Of a DNA stretch of 64,000 bases, positions 23,962 through 31,894 are shown piece after piece. This stretch comes from Sipunculus nudus (Eukaryota; Annelida; Sipuncula; Golfingiida; Sipunculidae). The translations under genes and the position numbers were made by a program. The stretch lies in NCBI GenBank assembly GCA_026874595.1, contig CM049313.1, forward strand, positions 46,384,159-46,448,158. The letters run 5' to 3'. The notes under the pieces are model-generated. The model worked only from the letters and a program-made list of their open reading frames with translations, was not told the origin of the DNA and searched no databases. How positions within the stretch are numbered: position 1 is the stretch's first letter; every line of letters starts with the position of its first letter.

Positions 23962-26900
23962 TTTACAAATAAAAAAATTAAGAACTTATAGTTTTCCAAT
24001 TATGTATCATGTATTGTATTATACACTCATTAAAAGCAGAATCATGCACAAGCAATTTTAATAAATGCATGCAACTATAACTATAATGAAACTACATTTG
24101 GGCTGTGGCTCTTAACTGACCACAGGTTTACCAGTGCGTCTCTGTGACTTCCGAGTTATACACATTGGATCACATCCAAGCACTTCTGACTGACTTCCGA
24201 GATGGCTTCCAAGGACAAAATCGTCCATAATGTTAAGATTAAAGAATGGATATCTATTATTCTTCACAGAATGATAATAAAGATCTTATTATCGGGGGAA
24301 AACGGTATTGAAACGTTAGCATTTTGTATATGCTTTAAACTGCTTTATTTATAAAACAATTCATTGGTTACCGGCTTCCGGCTTCCGACTTCCAAGTTTA
24401 CATACACGACCGCGCCATTACACCTTCAGTTTTGAATGAGAAGTACCGCTTCACGTGAATCAGTGCCACAGTGATGAAAGGAGATAATAAATGTAATTAT
24501 TTTTGTGTAACAACATTTTTTCTTCGATATTAAGCACATATAATAAGACTATATAAGCCTGTGATGCAAAATAATACCAGACAGGAAATATTTTGATCCG
24601 ACCCTTAGAATGGGTGTTCTGTTGTGACTGCCATCATGACTCCAGGCCCTATCAGTTTATTTCCGAAAGCCTGAGTGTCATGTTGTCATGGCTACTCCCA
24701 ACTACACACATACACAGTTTCCCTTTTTCATTTGTGTCATTAACATTTTAACATACATAAATTTTATGGTATATATATGCTACAGTTTTATGTAATATCA
24801 CTAATATACAATGCTATTTTCATTTACTCGCAAAAATTAATTTCTGTTATGCCTGGATTATTTCAACCAAAAATGGCCTTAAAAATTAAAAGAAATATTT
24901 CTTGTCAGAAGAGACATGGAAAAGGCTGTCCAGTGGAAACTGGTAATTCTATAGACCTTTGGAAACAAGATTTTTTTTTTTTATTGAGATATTGCTCTGT
25001 TACAAATGGAAGATACCAAGGCTTAAGGGCAAATAGGAGATGAAGCAAATATCTCAATTCTTTTTTTTTTTTTGCTGTAAGTGCCCATACTTTCATATTG
25101 ACATATTGATCATTTGGCAATAATTTGGTTCCAATGTAGTCTGAACATCTTTTTTAATTATGATAATCAGAGGTTATTTGATGTCTTCATGCTACACAAG
25201 GAATATATTTGCCAAGATGTATTTGAAAAGTTCTGTCTAACGATCCATGCTTAAGGTAAACTCTCTCCGTATCCCTCTGAAGTGCTTGCTTCAAATGGGA
25301 CAAACAGTACATACTCTTGCTAGATTTCCAGTTCAGCAAATAAGCACTGTTTGAAACACAAGCATGCCTACAAATGTGGACCTATGGTGTGGATAAAAAC
25401 ATGAAAAGGATGAGAATATTCAGATTTAATATGTGCCACAGTGCCACCTTACCTTTCCAGTAAAATGGGAACAGTCCACACAGAGAACAAGCTGCCCTCC
25501 CTGGTTGCTCCCAAATGGAATGATCTGAACCCTGTCAAACTTTCCATCCACAATCACAATGCTGGTACCCGAAGCATATGCCTAAAAAGAAGAGATGAAA
25601 AAATCATAACTGTGCAATGCATTAAATCTAGGTTCTTTCATATGTTTGTCAAATGCAGGAAAAGTCTGTGGGATAAAATACCATAGACCTATATAAGAAC
25701 AAGTATTACTTTAAGCCTGTATTACCTTATATCATTGGCATATCAGTTACTGTCATAAATTTTCAGGAATTTTATCCTCCATTTAAAAAGTTGTCTTTGC
25801 ATAGGTGGACAGTGTACCTCAAAACTGGAAAAGGAAAAGGATCATAAACAAAATGTATTTTTTAATATCCTGGAAGATACAGCAGTTACCGTCTCCAAAG
25901 ATAATCTGCTACCGTGGAAAATCTGCACCCCATTTAGAGCCACAATTCTGGAGGAAAAACCAATAACCTGTGTAAAATATGCACCCATTTCTAGCCTAAA
26001 TCAAAGTTGAGTATATTGTTTTTCTGAATGAAGTATATTGTATTTCCTATAGTCATTGCAGAATTTATTGGGTCAGAGGCAGTGAACTTCTGAGAATGAC
26101 AGTTGGACTGACTTAATGAAGTTTCTTTGATCTAGCACAGCTACTAGATTGTTACAATTGTAATCATAGCAAATTGTCTATTCTCCTTTGGTTGTAGTGT
26201 TAAATAAATGTGCTCCATCGGACCAGAACAGAATTGTTTTATGTAAGATATAAGTTAAAGTGCAAGTGGCAGGGTGCACAGAGAACACCTGACAGCTGTG
26301 CCACCTGTGAGCAATGCCTGTAACATTGTTAAGACAGGGCCTGACTGCATTTCTGCAGCATACATATCCAGGATCCTGTAGGGAGCTAGAGGTGGCTGTT
26401 ATCACATAACTGATCAATCTGACCATTATGCTGTCACGTGTAGGCCAGTTATAGCTTATGAAGCAATGACATTCAGTATTTCTAACTTGGGTCAAGTTGT
26501 TTTGAAAGTAATTATTGTGTCAGTTCCCCCAGACAGAAATTCCATGCCCCTTACGGTCCCAAATGTCTGCGCATATAGCACAATCTTCATTTAACAATGT
26601 TATCAAATGATGTCAACAAGCGGCCCTGTCATGCATATTCCAGTTGGCAAATCATGTTTTCTGGGGTTGCAAGCCATATTAAAGGTATAAATATAAAACA
26701 TATTTTGAAATGAGAGTAATAATCAAGATCAAAATATGTTATCTAATTGAAAATTAAACCAATACTGTTCATTTATTAAAAAATTCCTTCATTATCCCAC
26801 AACATAGGCAGATATTTTGGCTGTCTTACAGCTTTCCAAACAATGTTCAATGTAGCAGAAAATAGCAGTGATATTATACCTTGAAGTAAAATATTGTGGA

Positions 26901-29900
26901 AGTGGTTTTGTTAACGGGGTTTTTAGTTTTGCCCTTTTTGCAGGAGCGTGCATTGCACTTAATTAAAAACACGCTTTATTTCGAACACGAACACATTTGA
27001 ACACTGACATATGTCAGTGTATTTCACTTCTTTAACCATCAGGTGCCAAGACTATTGTAAGAAACATGTAAAGAGTAATGGCAAATGGAATAGACGATCC
27101 TGTGTCATGTAGATCCTTAATGTTTGATGGGACACTGGGAAAATGAACAACATATTTTTATATACAAAATTTATTTTGTGTGTACAAAAAGAGTAGTTTT
27201 TATCGTTGTTTTGGTATTCGCCCCTCGGCATATTGTGATGTTGCTAGCTGATCATGCTATCTTTCAGAAGACTGTAGCGTTCTTGCCTGACACACAGTCA
27301 AGTGGGTCTTGTAATTCCTCCTTGCAGAGTCGCTTGAGTTGAGGCTTCTCCAACAATCGAGGATGTTAGAGTAATGTTAGTCATGTTGCTCATAATAAGA
27401 TTTCATAGCAAGTGATAACTGATATCTAAGCTGAAAACCACTTTGCTTAACTTTGATTCGTAGAAAAACTGTGAAACAAATAGCGTTTGGAGACTTTTAG
27501 AACCCCCTCTAAATGTCTTTTAAGTACGACAGAGAGCCAGAAGCTAGTATGGTCAGGTCTGTTTGTTGTTTGCACATAGCGAGCTGCTTCTAGTTAGTAA
27601 TCACAGTTGCTCGTGTTGAGCAGGTCTATAATTTACTCGTTTGTCAAACAGTGTGTCTGGGTGCAGTATAATAACATCATCAAACTTGATTACACTCGGT
27701 TATTAGGCCCTGAGTATTGTTTGCCCTGTGCAATCACAGTACTCACTAGCCTGTAGCATGTACGCATGCAATCACCTAAAGCTTGTTGGGATGGAATTTT
27801 TGTTGCTGTACAAAACTAAATTTTATTTAATTGTTTAAAAATTCTGATAATTTGATACAAATCATTGAATTCCCCATACATACTGATTTGCGCTAAAATT
27901 CAAACTGCCCTATTACTGTAAAATGAAAAAAGCGCGAAAATTCAGACGCGCCAAAATAACCACTTCCATAGTACACACCAAGGTTTTTAGTTTAGATTTC
28001 ATTACATAAAATGAAGGATTATCTTTGGGGAAGACAGTATCTGTCAAACTGACACTGCAAATTTACTTTTTCAAAATGAACTTCAGGATTAGAACTATTT
28101 CTTATTTTATTTATAGGCTGGAGAATGTTTTATTTCATCCATTTAATGATTTGTTTGGATCAGCCTTAGGTAAAAAATGTCTATAAGAATCTGTATACCA
28201 TAATCAATTCTGAAATCCCACTACCCCTGTCCACTTTTTTTCACAAAAATTTTTTAGAATGCATTAAAGCAAGCTTACCTTTATTTACCTCAGACATAAA
28301 TCAGACAAATGTGACAATTATCTGACAACATAATAATACTTCCCCTTGTGTGGATTCCATATGCTTAATCCAGAAAGAAATATGTTTAAACAGATGTGTG
28401 GTCTCGTGACATATCAGTGACGACCTAAGCTGACAATCTTAAACCACATTTGACAATTCATAGAGATGAGGTCACAATGGTATTTGTACTTAAACATTTG
28501 TTACATCACACATATGTCCCTCCTATATTACAAGGTGAACAGATAATGGTCAAATGAAATTACACTGGGTCATCATTTCTTCAGCTCTTTCTAGATAGGT
28601 TAACACTGTCCTGGCATTGCAAGGTGGACATTTTTATTTCATACTTATCTAAATCATCATAAATTGATACATTACCTTCTCTGATAAAAGCTAATTAATT
28701 TGTAGAAGCAAACATGTGAGGAGTGTGTTCAGAATCCAGTCCACATATTGAGACATGAAAAGACATGTTATCTCCTGTTTATTTCCTCATATTTATTTCA
28801 TCTGTACTCCACTAGATGTCTCTGTTTTCCGAACATGATTTGTCATTGAATGTCAAAAGTTGTCTCTTTCCACAAGCTCATTCATTCTCAAATGAGCTGT
28901 GGAAGACATGGTACCAAAAGGGCTGATTTAGGTTTATTTATGTCAAGCACCATCCCCCAAGTAAACAGGAAATTACTTTTATATTTACATTAATACATAC
29001 ATGACAACCCTACTAATTTAAGTTGGCCAACTGATTAAGATGCAACTACAATGCCTAAGAGCGATCCCTTCCATTTTTCTATCCTTGCTTCTGATGTCAG
29101 GGTTACAGCTAGACAAATCTTAGTGCTGACTAAATTTACAGATATTGGTGGACTATAACACTATACTATACCCACACTAGTGACGAGTCCACTTTTATTT
29201 AGTTCATAGAAATACTTAATCATGCACGAAATAATAATAACAAGTCTTTTATCAGTGGAAAAACATCCTAAGAGTAATATGGTATAGGTTTTCAAGCGAT
29301 ATTAATGTTTATTTTTTTACTATCAATTGTATCAAGGAGATTATAGACTTGAGTATCAAGTGAGAGTCTGGCCGTGTCGAATGTTGCTGATGGGGGTCAT
29401 AAAACTCGCTACTTAAAGGCACACAGAGATGCCGCTGATAAGCCCGGCGCTAATTGATACAACGCAAGAGACCCCACTTTGACATGGCTTCGGAATATCT
29501 TGTTAATTCCTGCCTGCGGTAAACAAGGGCAATAATATGAGAACAACACCGTCAGAGACAGAGCAGGCGATGGCTCACTGTTGTCCATCAAAATGAAAGT
29601 CATCCGGTCATAAGAGTCAAAATATTTAGTTATCAACGGAATACTATAATACATGGCTAATTACATATATATGTCAGAAGTGTGGGAACTGATGGATATT
29701 TTTATAATTCCGAAGTTATTCAGGGAAAAAGTTATTCATCTTAACATTTTACTACCCTCATTCATTTTCAACTAGTTACACCTAGTGATTGATTTGGTGT
29801 TTGTACGAAGTCACTGATCACATGATCATGACTCCTGGTGAAGTAGTATCCCACAGTGTACCATGTGATCACAAGTTTTAATCCAGGTTTAAATACCCCC

Positions 29901-30719
29901 ATTTTCCCCAATTCTTTAACATGTTCTGTGTGGCATACTGGTTATGCAATGGGACTTGTATGCTACCAGTCAGTGGTTCGAGACCCGATCCAGTATACTG
30001 TCTTTGCATGTCATGTCAATTGTACTAATAATTCATGTATTTCATCTCTTCCAGGTACATTGACGCAGCCGAATTCAGGATGTCACATGAACAAATATCA
30101 CGAGTCAAACAGGAGACAGTAAACAGTTGTTATATTTGTAATGAAAAACTCCCCAAAAAACTGTACCCCATTTTTCTTTATCGCCATCAACAATATCGCC
30201 CTCTTTACCTTCTTTGCTAACCAGGAGTGATTCAACATTTGCTCCTAATTTATTCCATATTTATATGCATACATACATGCATACACACACATACATACAT
30301 ATCTTTAATATATCACTGAAGCACCATATCAGTACTAATTAATCAAGCAGTTCAACTAATTGCCATTAGGGTGTCTGGCTCGTCCTCTTCTCGAGCTTGG
30401 GGAAACCACCACCCTGCAGAAGTCCCTTTATATAAAAATTACTATGCACAGCCTCAGTTGATCAAATCCTGGAACCAACTGGTGCTATGGGAGCCAACTG
30501 CGGGAGTACTGGGGAAAGGAGCGCCTCGGCTACTATTGCTTATTGGTGTTGTCAGTTGTATTACTTGTAACTGAATCAAGTGTATGATGGTTGTACTTGT
30601 AGTGCTATGGCCAGTATGGGGGTTCCGCCTACCGTAAAATGCAAGCCGTCAACCGCTCCTGTGGCAAACGTGTGATCACCATTGTTGACAGCTCCGCTAA
30701 GGACTTGGTGGCGATTCAT
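1853..30719 (-). CDS. DMXL2: DmX-like protein / Rabconnectin-3 alpha, N-terminal ten exons (3' end outside window)
   Basis: Ten exons join in phase with canonical GT-AG introns and encode the first 356 codons. Exons (high to low, minus strand): 30633-30719, 25453-25581, 20134-20202, 17688-17772, 16962-17097, 16289-16355, 10670-10709, 7153-7285, 4539-4700, 1853-2013. The protein starts MNRHQVLSGAVNNGDH, matching the vertebrate DMXL start. It continues through YASGTSIVIVDGKFDRVQIIP, the WD40 repeats (LAFSPDGAYFASF, NDRLVKIWYENRT), HPRAVTGFSWRRTSLYMPR and NVLITSCCDNVCRIW. Family knowledge: DMXL proteins are about 3000-residue WD40 scaffolds that work with WDR7 in V-ATPase assembly and act on synaptic and endosomal vesicles. 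Only the N-terminal beta-propeller part is here. Invertebrates usually have one gene, so DMXL1 versus DMXL2 is not resolvable. Confidence 0.93.
2025..2600. repeat. Minisatellite of about 52 bp units
   Basis: About ten degenerate units of the form CTAATATTTAGCCCAGCACA, TCAGAGATAACATTTAGCCC, AGCAAGA fill the intron directly upstream (minus strand) of DMXL exon 10. On the minus strand the first and last units read TGTCTTGCAG|GGC and TGTCTTGCAG|GAC, resembling the exon's own acceptor TTTCTTGCAG|GGG. Confidence 0.8.
2810..3600. repeat. Tandem repeat of about 145 bp monomers
   Basis: The motif AG(T/C)CCTCATRGGCACCAATG followed by ATCCCTGTGAATTTGATAAA recurs at about 2860, 3029, 3175, 3319 and 3533, giving four to five diverged monomers, mostly 143-168 bp apart. 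It looks like the core of a tandem-core mobile element whose ends were not identified. Sequence from 3601 to 3944 shows nothing recognisable. Confidence 0.7.
3945..4538. repeat. Tandem repeat of about 112 bp abutting DMXL exon 9 donor
   Basis: Five units contain TCAGGTCTGATACATG, ACATGTGAATGTGAGTTGTTG and TGTATGTGTCTCCATGTRCC, spaced about 112 bp. The last unit runs into the exon 9 splice donor: the exon edge TGTCTATGTAC|CTCGGCTG resembles the unit text TGTCCATGTGCCTCGGTTT at about 3948. Confidence 0.75.
4539..4700 (-). CDS. DMXL2: DMXL exon 9
   Basis: Encodes GVVGNVLITSCCDNVCRIWS then ETQVNTGFLG and ends LHATQPR. The WD40 core matches NVLLTSCHDGVCRLWAET. Acceptor GACTTTCAG|AGGTG and donor CCGAG|GTACAT, phase 2 both sides. 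The donor region resembles the tandem array on its intronic side (3945-4538). Confidence 0.92.
4701..5161. other. Intronic DNA, nothing recognised
   Basis: AT-rich intron between DMXL exon 9 and the first dispersed element. No exon or clear repeat. Confidence 0.6.
5164..5680 (-). mobile_element. Dispersed repeat family F1, copy 1 (HINE-like)
   Basis: About 520 bp, repeated at 63129-63641 in the same orientation. Shared blocks include GGTGACCTCTGACCT, CATTAAATATGCATG, GGTAAGTCAC and GTTGCCCATAATCGAA. On the minus strand it ends with CTCTTG|TT. Short inverted ATACRCCC/GGGCGTAT sequences lie near both ends. It contains about three internal sub-repeats starting TCATTAAATATGCA. It is immediately followed by an F2 element in the same orientation. 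Confidence 0.65.
5684..6985 (-). mobile_element. Dispersed repeat family F2, copy 1, four monomers of about 330 bp (HINE-like)
   Basis: GGGTAACAGAGACCTAATTT recurs at about 5811, 6140, 6468 and 6826. A second copy with two monomers is at 60393-61036. On the minus strand the 3' end has hairpin TGACCCCTGGGTCA followed by CTTG|TT, with CTGAGCT just inside. A matching GCTCAG lies at the 5' end of copy 2. A 23-base G-run sits at 6773-6795. Confidence 0.7.
7153..7285 (-). CDS. DMXL2: DMXL exon 8
   Basis: Encodes QHQLMRNDSMSPKKEELHFS and then HPRAVTGFSWRRTSLYMPR, nearly identical to the vertebrate HPRAVTGFSWRKTSKYMPR block. The acceptor TCATCCAG|CTCAGC is chosen over the AG five bases downstream because only it keeps the frame from exon 7. 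The donor is CCGAG|GTCAGC. Confidence 0.93.
7303..7365. repeat. Short tandem repeat upstream of DMXL exon 8 acceptor
   Basis: Three to four copies of about 21 bp (CCATAAGCATGGTAAAAAAG) begin some 18 bases from the exon 8 acceptor, in the region where branch point and polypyrimidine tract are expected. CCATAAGCATGG is partly palindromic. Confidence 0.7.
7391..7760 (+). mobile_element. Dispersed element M1, copy 1
   Basis: Begins TTAAAAGGGCCTATTC and contains GGCTTCCTCTGTGTATATAT, GTTTGTAAACACAGCAA, GGTAGGTTGCATATATG, CTATGGCTTATCTGA and ATGCCCTTGTTGAATTT. Other copies: 55925-56400, 60230-61300 (interrupted) and an end fragment at 48920-48990. The left edge resembles the reverse complement of the right edge elsewhere (CAGGCCCCTTAA), so short terminal inverted repeats starting TTAA are likely. 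No coding capacity. Confidence 0.65.
7775..8030. repeat. Tandem repeat of about 80 bp
   Basis: CTTTTCAAAATGATGTGTGC followed by CATTTTGGAAT and an AT-rich spacer recurs at about 7781, 7861 and 7946, with a fragment near 8022. It directly follows M1 copy 1. Confidence 0.75.
8100..10279 (-). mobile_element. HINE-like element F3a with tandem core rich in TGACCT motifs
   Basis: Read on the minus strand: the 5' end has hairpin GTATCCCCAGACAAAGTC / GGGGGATAC and then a CCGCCGCCGCCGC tract. The core is a dimeric tandem repeat (about 288 bp made of two related 144 bp halves). Near the 3' end TGTCTGGGGATAC is an exact 13 bp inverted match to the 5' GTATCCCCAGACA. Hairpin TGGCACCTGCGGTGCCA follows, then AGAAATGTCTAG against TTTTT. 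Family knowledge: subterminal inverted repeats, a 3' hairpin, a CTRR-like end, T-rich target and tandem core are features of non-autonomous Helentrons. No protein is encoded. It lies in the intron between DMXL exons 7 and 8. Confidence 0.75.
10280..10669. other. Intronic DNA, nothing recognised
   Basis: AT-rich sequence between F3a and DMXL exon 7. Nothing was identified. Confidence 0.6.
10670..10709 (-). CDS. DMXL2: DMXL exon 7 (40 bp microexon)
   Basis: Encodes NDRLVKIWYENRT plus one base, completing the WD motif begun in exon 6 (family KDDCLLKVWYP). Acceptor CCTTACAG|AATGAT and donor AACTG|GTAAGT. It is too short to be found by open-frame length and is supported by phase and homology. Confidence 0.88.
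10710..11103. other. Intronic DNA, nothing recognised
   Basis: Intron upstream of DMXL exon 7. A 110-codon open frame crosses into the next element but has no recognisable domain and ends in the CCGCCGCC tract of F3b. Confidence 0.6.
11104..12555 (+). mobile_element. HINE-like element F3b with palindromic GGTGGCGCCACC core
   Basis: 5' hairpin GTATCCACC AAAACAGAGTTTT ATGGATAC is followed by CACCGCCGCCGCCGC, parallel to F3a. The core consists of dimers (about 290 bp) with alternating blocks CATATCTCGGGAACCGTTTG and ACTCATATCTCTGCAGTG, each block ending in a GGTGGCGCCACC-type palindrome. The 3' end carries GGATACA (inverse of the 5' TGTATCC), hairpin GTAGTCG CTTGT CGACTAC, then CAGTATTCTAG against TTTTA. 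No coding capacity. Confidence 0.75.
12818..13720 (-). pseudogene. DIRS-type retrotransposon reverse transcriptase, frameshifted
   Basis: Minus-strand frames give, in order, GFYSRLLLVPQPHGWGRK (family GFYSRLFLVPK-GGWRPVIDL), IISRRDWAFKI (family R-GDWA-SIDLKDAYFH), FAYQNRVSVFRGLPFGFNVS (family FRLLPFGLS-AP) and VLGVTLDFASGTVSLPSAFA (family FLGF-LDS--MTV-LP). These are consecutive motifs of DIRS-like tyrosine-recombinase retrotransposons. They fall in different frames with stops between them, so the copy is dead. The catalytic YLDD region near 13200 is scrambled. The GC-rich composition stands out from the flanks. No recombinase domain was found. Confidence 0.75.
13721..14645. other. Intronic DNA, possible flank of the DIRS copy
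   Basis: Up to about 13920 the sequence stays GC-rich and may belong to the retrotransposon's upstream part. From 13920 to 14645 it is AT-rich and featureless. No gene seen. Confidence 0.5.
14650..16050 (-). mobile_element. Dispersed element F6 with two monomers of about 678 bp
   Basis: CATTATGTTTGGGCCCATAA recurs at about 14970 and 15650, and CTTGGYATGGTAGGRGAT at about 15188 and 15866, giving a 678 bp period. On the minus strand the 5' end is a strong hairpin: TAGCTCAG C TGACT ATA AGTCA T CTGAGCTA. It is followed by a run rich in CCGTCCGTCGT. A partial copy is at 40721-41187. The far end is only approximate. Confidence 0.65.
16289..16355 (-). CDS. DMXL2: DMXL exon 6 (WD40 strand)
   Basis: Encodes PACVVTKLAFSPDGAYFASF then AQ, a textbook WD40 segment (family LMEWSPDGEYFATAG). 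Acceptor TTGCAG|ACCTGC and donor GCTCAG|GTAATG; enters in phase 2 and leaves in phase 0. Confidence 0.92.
16356..16961. other. Intronic DNA, nothing recognised
   Basis: Intron between DMXL exons 5 and 6, AT-rich, with no repeat or exon seen. Confidence 0.6.
16962..17097 (-). CDS. DMXL2: DMXL exon 5
   Basis: Encodes GSRLLTGGQVLQLWQVGTGP through to EWTCVWHAR. The acceptor ATTTGACAG|GGAGCAGG enters in phase 1 and the donor GCAAG|GTTTGT leaves in phase 2. This acceptor and the first bases of the exon are copied in a tandem array immediately upstream (17098-17310). Confidence 0.9.
17098..17310. repeat. Tandem copies (about 54 bp) of the DMXL exon 5 acceptor junction
   Basis: The exon 5 start is repeated upstream on the minus strand at about 54 bp spacing (exon at 17097, copies near 17153, 17208, 17262). 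The polypyrimidine region TTTGATATATTTGACAG and the first exon bases (GAGCAGACTGTTGACAGG) are both included. The AG is intact in the first and third copies and changed to GG in the middle one. Confidence 0.8.
17311..17687. other. Intronic DNA, nothing recognised
   Basis: AT-rich intron between DMXL exons 4 and 5. No exon or clear repeat was identified. Confidence 0.55.
17688..17772 (-). CDS. DMXL2: DMXL exon 4
   Basis: Encodes KCSFGYTWKNAGTITAESPV then SVLSWNHDG. It ends in phase 1 at GATG|GTAGGT. The acceptor is GGGCAACAG|AAG. It corresponds to the CQWLKTGQF..VTYNLAWDPQ stretch of the family. Confidence 0.88.
18098..20066 (-). mobile_element. Dispersed element F5, uninterrupted copy A (HINE-like)
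   Basis: On the minus strand it begins AGCGAACCTATGAGCTAATG and ends with AGGCCTGTAGGCC hairpin then TTG|TT. Related copies lie on the plus strand at 41188-42500 and 44443-48849. In copy C the 5' GCGAACCTG has an exact inverse CAGGTTCGC just before the 3' hairpin. Internal blocks repeat, such as CAGGTCAAGAGTTCACTCAG with GCAGCCAGG, and GCCACC-containing motifs related to F3b. No coding capacity. Confidence 0.7.
20134..20202 (-). CDS. DMXL2: DMXL exon 3 (23 codons)
   Basis: Encodes VAAACGNTVQVFEPVPPRP, corresponding to IAASYGNAVCIFEPL in vertebrate DMXL. Acceptor GACACTAG|GTGGCA and donor GAGCAG|GTTGGT, phase 0 both sides. Confidence 0.9.
20492..20830 (-). promoter_or_regulatory. Possible nested or alternative first exon with ETS site
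   Basis: On the minus strand ACCGGAAGT (20817-20809, ETS consensus) is followed by a 5'-exon-like stretch ending TACAC|GTAAGT (donor at 20725). An AG acceptor at 20655 precedes GAAAATG, opening a 52-codon frame that starts MTVREVDENEKVVSEMACTS and stops at 20492. This arrangement resembles a small TATA-less promoter within the DMXL intron, on the same strand. No homologue was recognised and the implied 71 bp intron is short. It could be an alternative DMXL promoter, a nested gene, or chance. Confidence 0.25.
21599..21636. repeat. (CA)n/(TA)n microsatellite
   Basis: An uninterrupted CA run of about 14 units passes directly into TA repeats. Confidence 0.95.
21735..21807. repeat. (TA)n microsatellite
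   Basis: Several TA runs are interrupted by ATAAATATAAATA and a single TATTCATATA. The open frame reading through it, rich in YIYIYIY, is an artefact of the repeat. Confidence 0.95.
23934..23957. repeat. (TA)n microsatellite
   Basis: Twelve or so TA units in an AT-rich intron. Confidence 0.9.
24409..25452. other. Intronic DNA, nothing firmly recognised
   Basis: Intron downstream (minus strand) of DMXL exon 2. It contains T-runs at about 24970 and 25060 that may mark degraded retroposons. No exon found. Confidence 0.5.
25453..25581 (-). CDS. DMXL2: DMXL exon 2 (43 codons)
   Basis: Acceptor TTCTTTTTAG|GCATAT and donor GGAAAG|GTAAGG, phase 0 at both ends. Encodes AYASGTSIVIVDGKFDRVQI and ends SHFTGK. 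It matches the first WD40 strand set of DMXL proteins (YGSGCDIVIL..FECVQIIPG in vertebrates). Confidence 0.92.
25582..29339. other. DMXL intron 1, largely unannotated
   Basis: This is most of the 5.05 kb intron between coding exons 1 and 2. Open frames here are short and lack recognisable domains or paired splice sites. I saw no clear repeat family. Confidence 0.5.
29340..29660. other. Compositionally distinct block in DMXL intron 1, candidate conserved noncoding element
   Basis: A stretch of about 320 bp is more complex and GC-richer than its flanks. It lacks tandem structure and contains motif-like pieces such as GGTAAACA (forkhead-like) and TAATTACA just outside. Its minus-strand open frame (81 codons) resembles nothing known and lacks splice support. 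The noncoding-regulatory reading is inference from composition and position about 1 kb into intron 1. Confidence 0.25.
29925..30000 (+). repeat. tRNA-like SINE head
   Basis: TGGCATACTGG at 29931-29941 resembles a Pol III A box. GGTTCGAGACC at 29975-29985 is a perfect B box (GGTTCGANNCC). The 44 bp spacing fits a tRNA. The surrounding bases do not close a full cloverleaf, so a SINE head is more likely than a tRNA gene. Confidence 0.5.
30001..30632. other. DMXL intron 1 start, nothing recognised
   Basis: A few CATACATA repeats lie near 30267-30300. A 67-codon open frame at 30371-30574 lacks homology. Otherwise featureless. Confidence 0.5.
30633..30719 (-). CDS. DMXL2: DMXL exon 1 (start codon, 29 codons)
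   Basis: ATG at 30719-30717, followed by MNRHQVLSGAVNNGDHTF and ending GLHFT. The donor is ACG|GTAGGC, phase 0. The segment lines up with the conserved DMXL N-terminus (HQVLTGAVNPGDN in vertebrates), which supports this ATG as the true start. Confidence 0.92.
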
Positions 30720-30900
30720 TTTTTTACTTTTATCAGTATTTCAGACGGTCAAAACAGGAAGTTCCTTTCGTTTTACATTATGTTAATCTTTACCAAGTCG
30801 TCTGTCATCCGCCCCTGCAACGATCGATTGTCCTAGGTTTCACTTTCCCCAATTCAGGTGACATTTATTGCTGGTTTTCAATCCGTTATATTCCGTAACT
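30720..30900 (-). promoter_or_regulatory. DMXL2: Probable DMXL 5' UTR and proximal promoter region
   Basis: The 180 bases upstream of the DMXL start codon contain AGGAACTTCCTG (back-to-back ETS-like GGAA) and a GGGGCGG element, with no TATA box. The transcription start is unknown. An AG at the GTTGCAG|GGGCGG position could also be an acceptor from an upstream noncoding exon. Confidence 0.35.
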
Positions 30901-31894
30901 GTAGCAATGAGTTTGAAACCAGCGTTTGATTTGGGTAGGAGAGCAGAATATTTGCTTGCTGGGGGTCCAGTCAAGGTCAAGATCATAAAATGATTTTGAA
31001 AAAGAAATTAGAAAAAAGAACAAGTTTGATATTGATTGTTCATTCACAAATCATAATCATTTAGCGGATTTTTACTCTACAACATTTTTGGTCATCCCTT
31101 AATTTTAGAGTAAGCCTGACAAGATAATTTCGCATATTCTCTATGGTAATTGGTCTCGTACGGATTAAAATCCGGATGTTGGGAATCGGATGTTGGATGC
31201 CAGGTCAGATGCCTAGCTGGACGTGTATCTCGAATGCCATAATATCAGACCTAGAGTCAATTAAAAATTTTCAGTTCCAATTCAAGAATTTTTTTTATAA
31301 AACTTCAATTCCTATTCAATATGCTGGAGAAAAATATCATTTCCAATTCAATTCATATAATTTTTATTCAATTCATATATTTTTTATTCAATTCAAATGC
31401 TATTCGCAAATCAAAATGTTGCAATCATTTGAATAAATTTCATTGGTGTGTACCGAGTGTTATCAGAGGCGTTCTTTAACATATGTACAAGAACAAAACA
31501 TTCAGTTTTGTCCAGAATTGTTTGAATTTTCTCCAAAGCTGACTGAAATATCACTAATTATAAGTGTTACCATTTCATGTGGTAATTATAAAGCATATAA
31601 AGGCATATAAAGCAGCCAGATAGGTTTTACTTATTTTTTTAAGGGGGCAAAATTATTCCTTAAGATCAGATAACCTGCCTAAATTTTGATTACGGTTCAA
31701 ATGAGTGGCAACTATTACTTTGTACAGATAATATATATAAATGCAAATATTCTTTATTTTTGCATTTATATATATATTCTTTTATATATATTTATTTTTA
31801 CGGGGTGACAGAAAAGCGAACCGAACTGTCTCGCTAGTGAAGCTCGCTTTGCTGGATAATTAGTCTTGTTCTGATAGCAGAACGCTCTTAAGAG

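Larger units (their letters stand above)
20838..24408. mobile_element. AT-rich block with nested inverted GGAAGTC-type ends, possible DNA transposon
   Basis: TGTGTAAAACTCGGAAGTC at 20838-20856 matches, at 18 of 19 bases, the reverse complement of 24146-24164. A second left copy (TGTGTAAAACTCGGAAGCC) is at 21052-21070, and a diverged right copy ends at about 24408. The 3.3-3.6 kb between them is very AT-rich with microsatellites and a C-run at 23321-23338. No transposase was recognised. It lies in the DMXL exon 2-3 intron. Confidence 0.4.

Noticed and set aside
29409-29654. 81-codon minus-strand frame in DMXL intron 1
   Set aside because: No DMXL homology and no phase-compatible splice sites; kept only as a possible noncoding element.
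29925-30000. Functional tRNA gene
   Set aside because: The A box is imperfect and the acceptor stem does not pair; a SINE head explains the B box.
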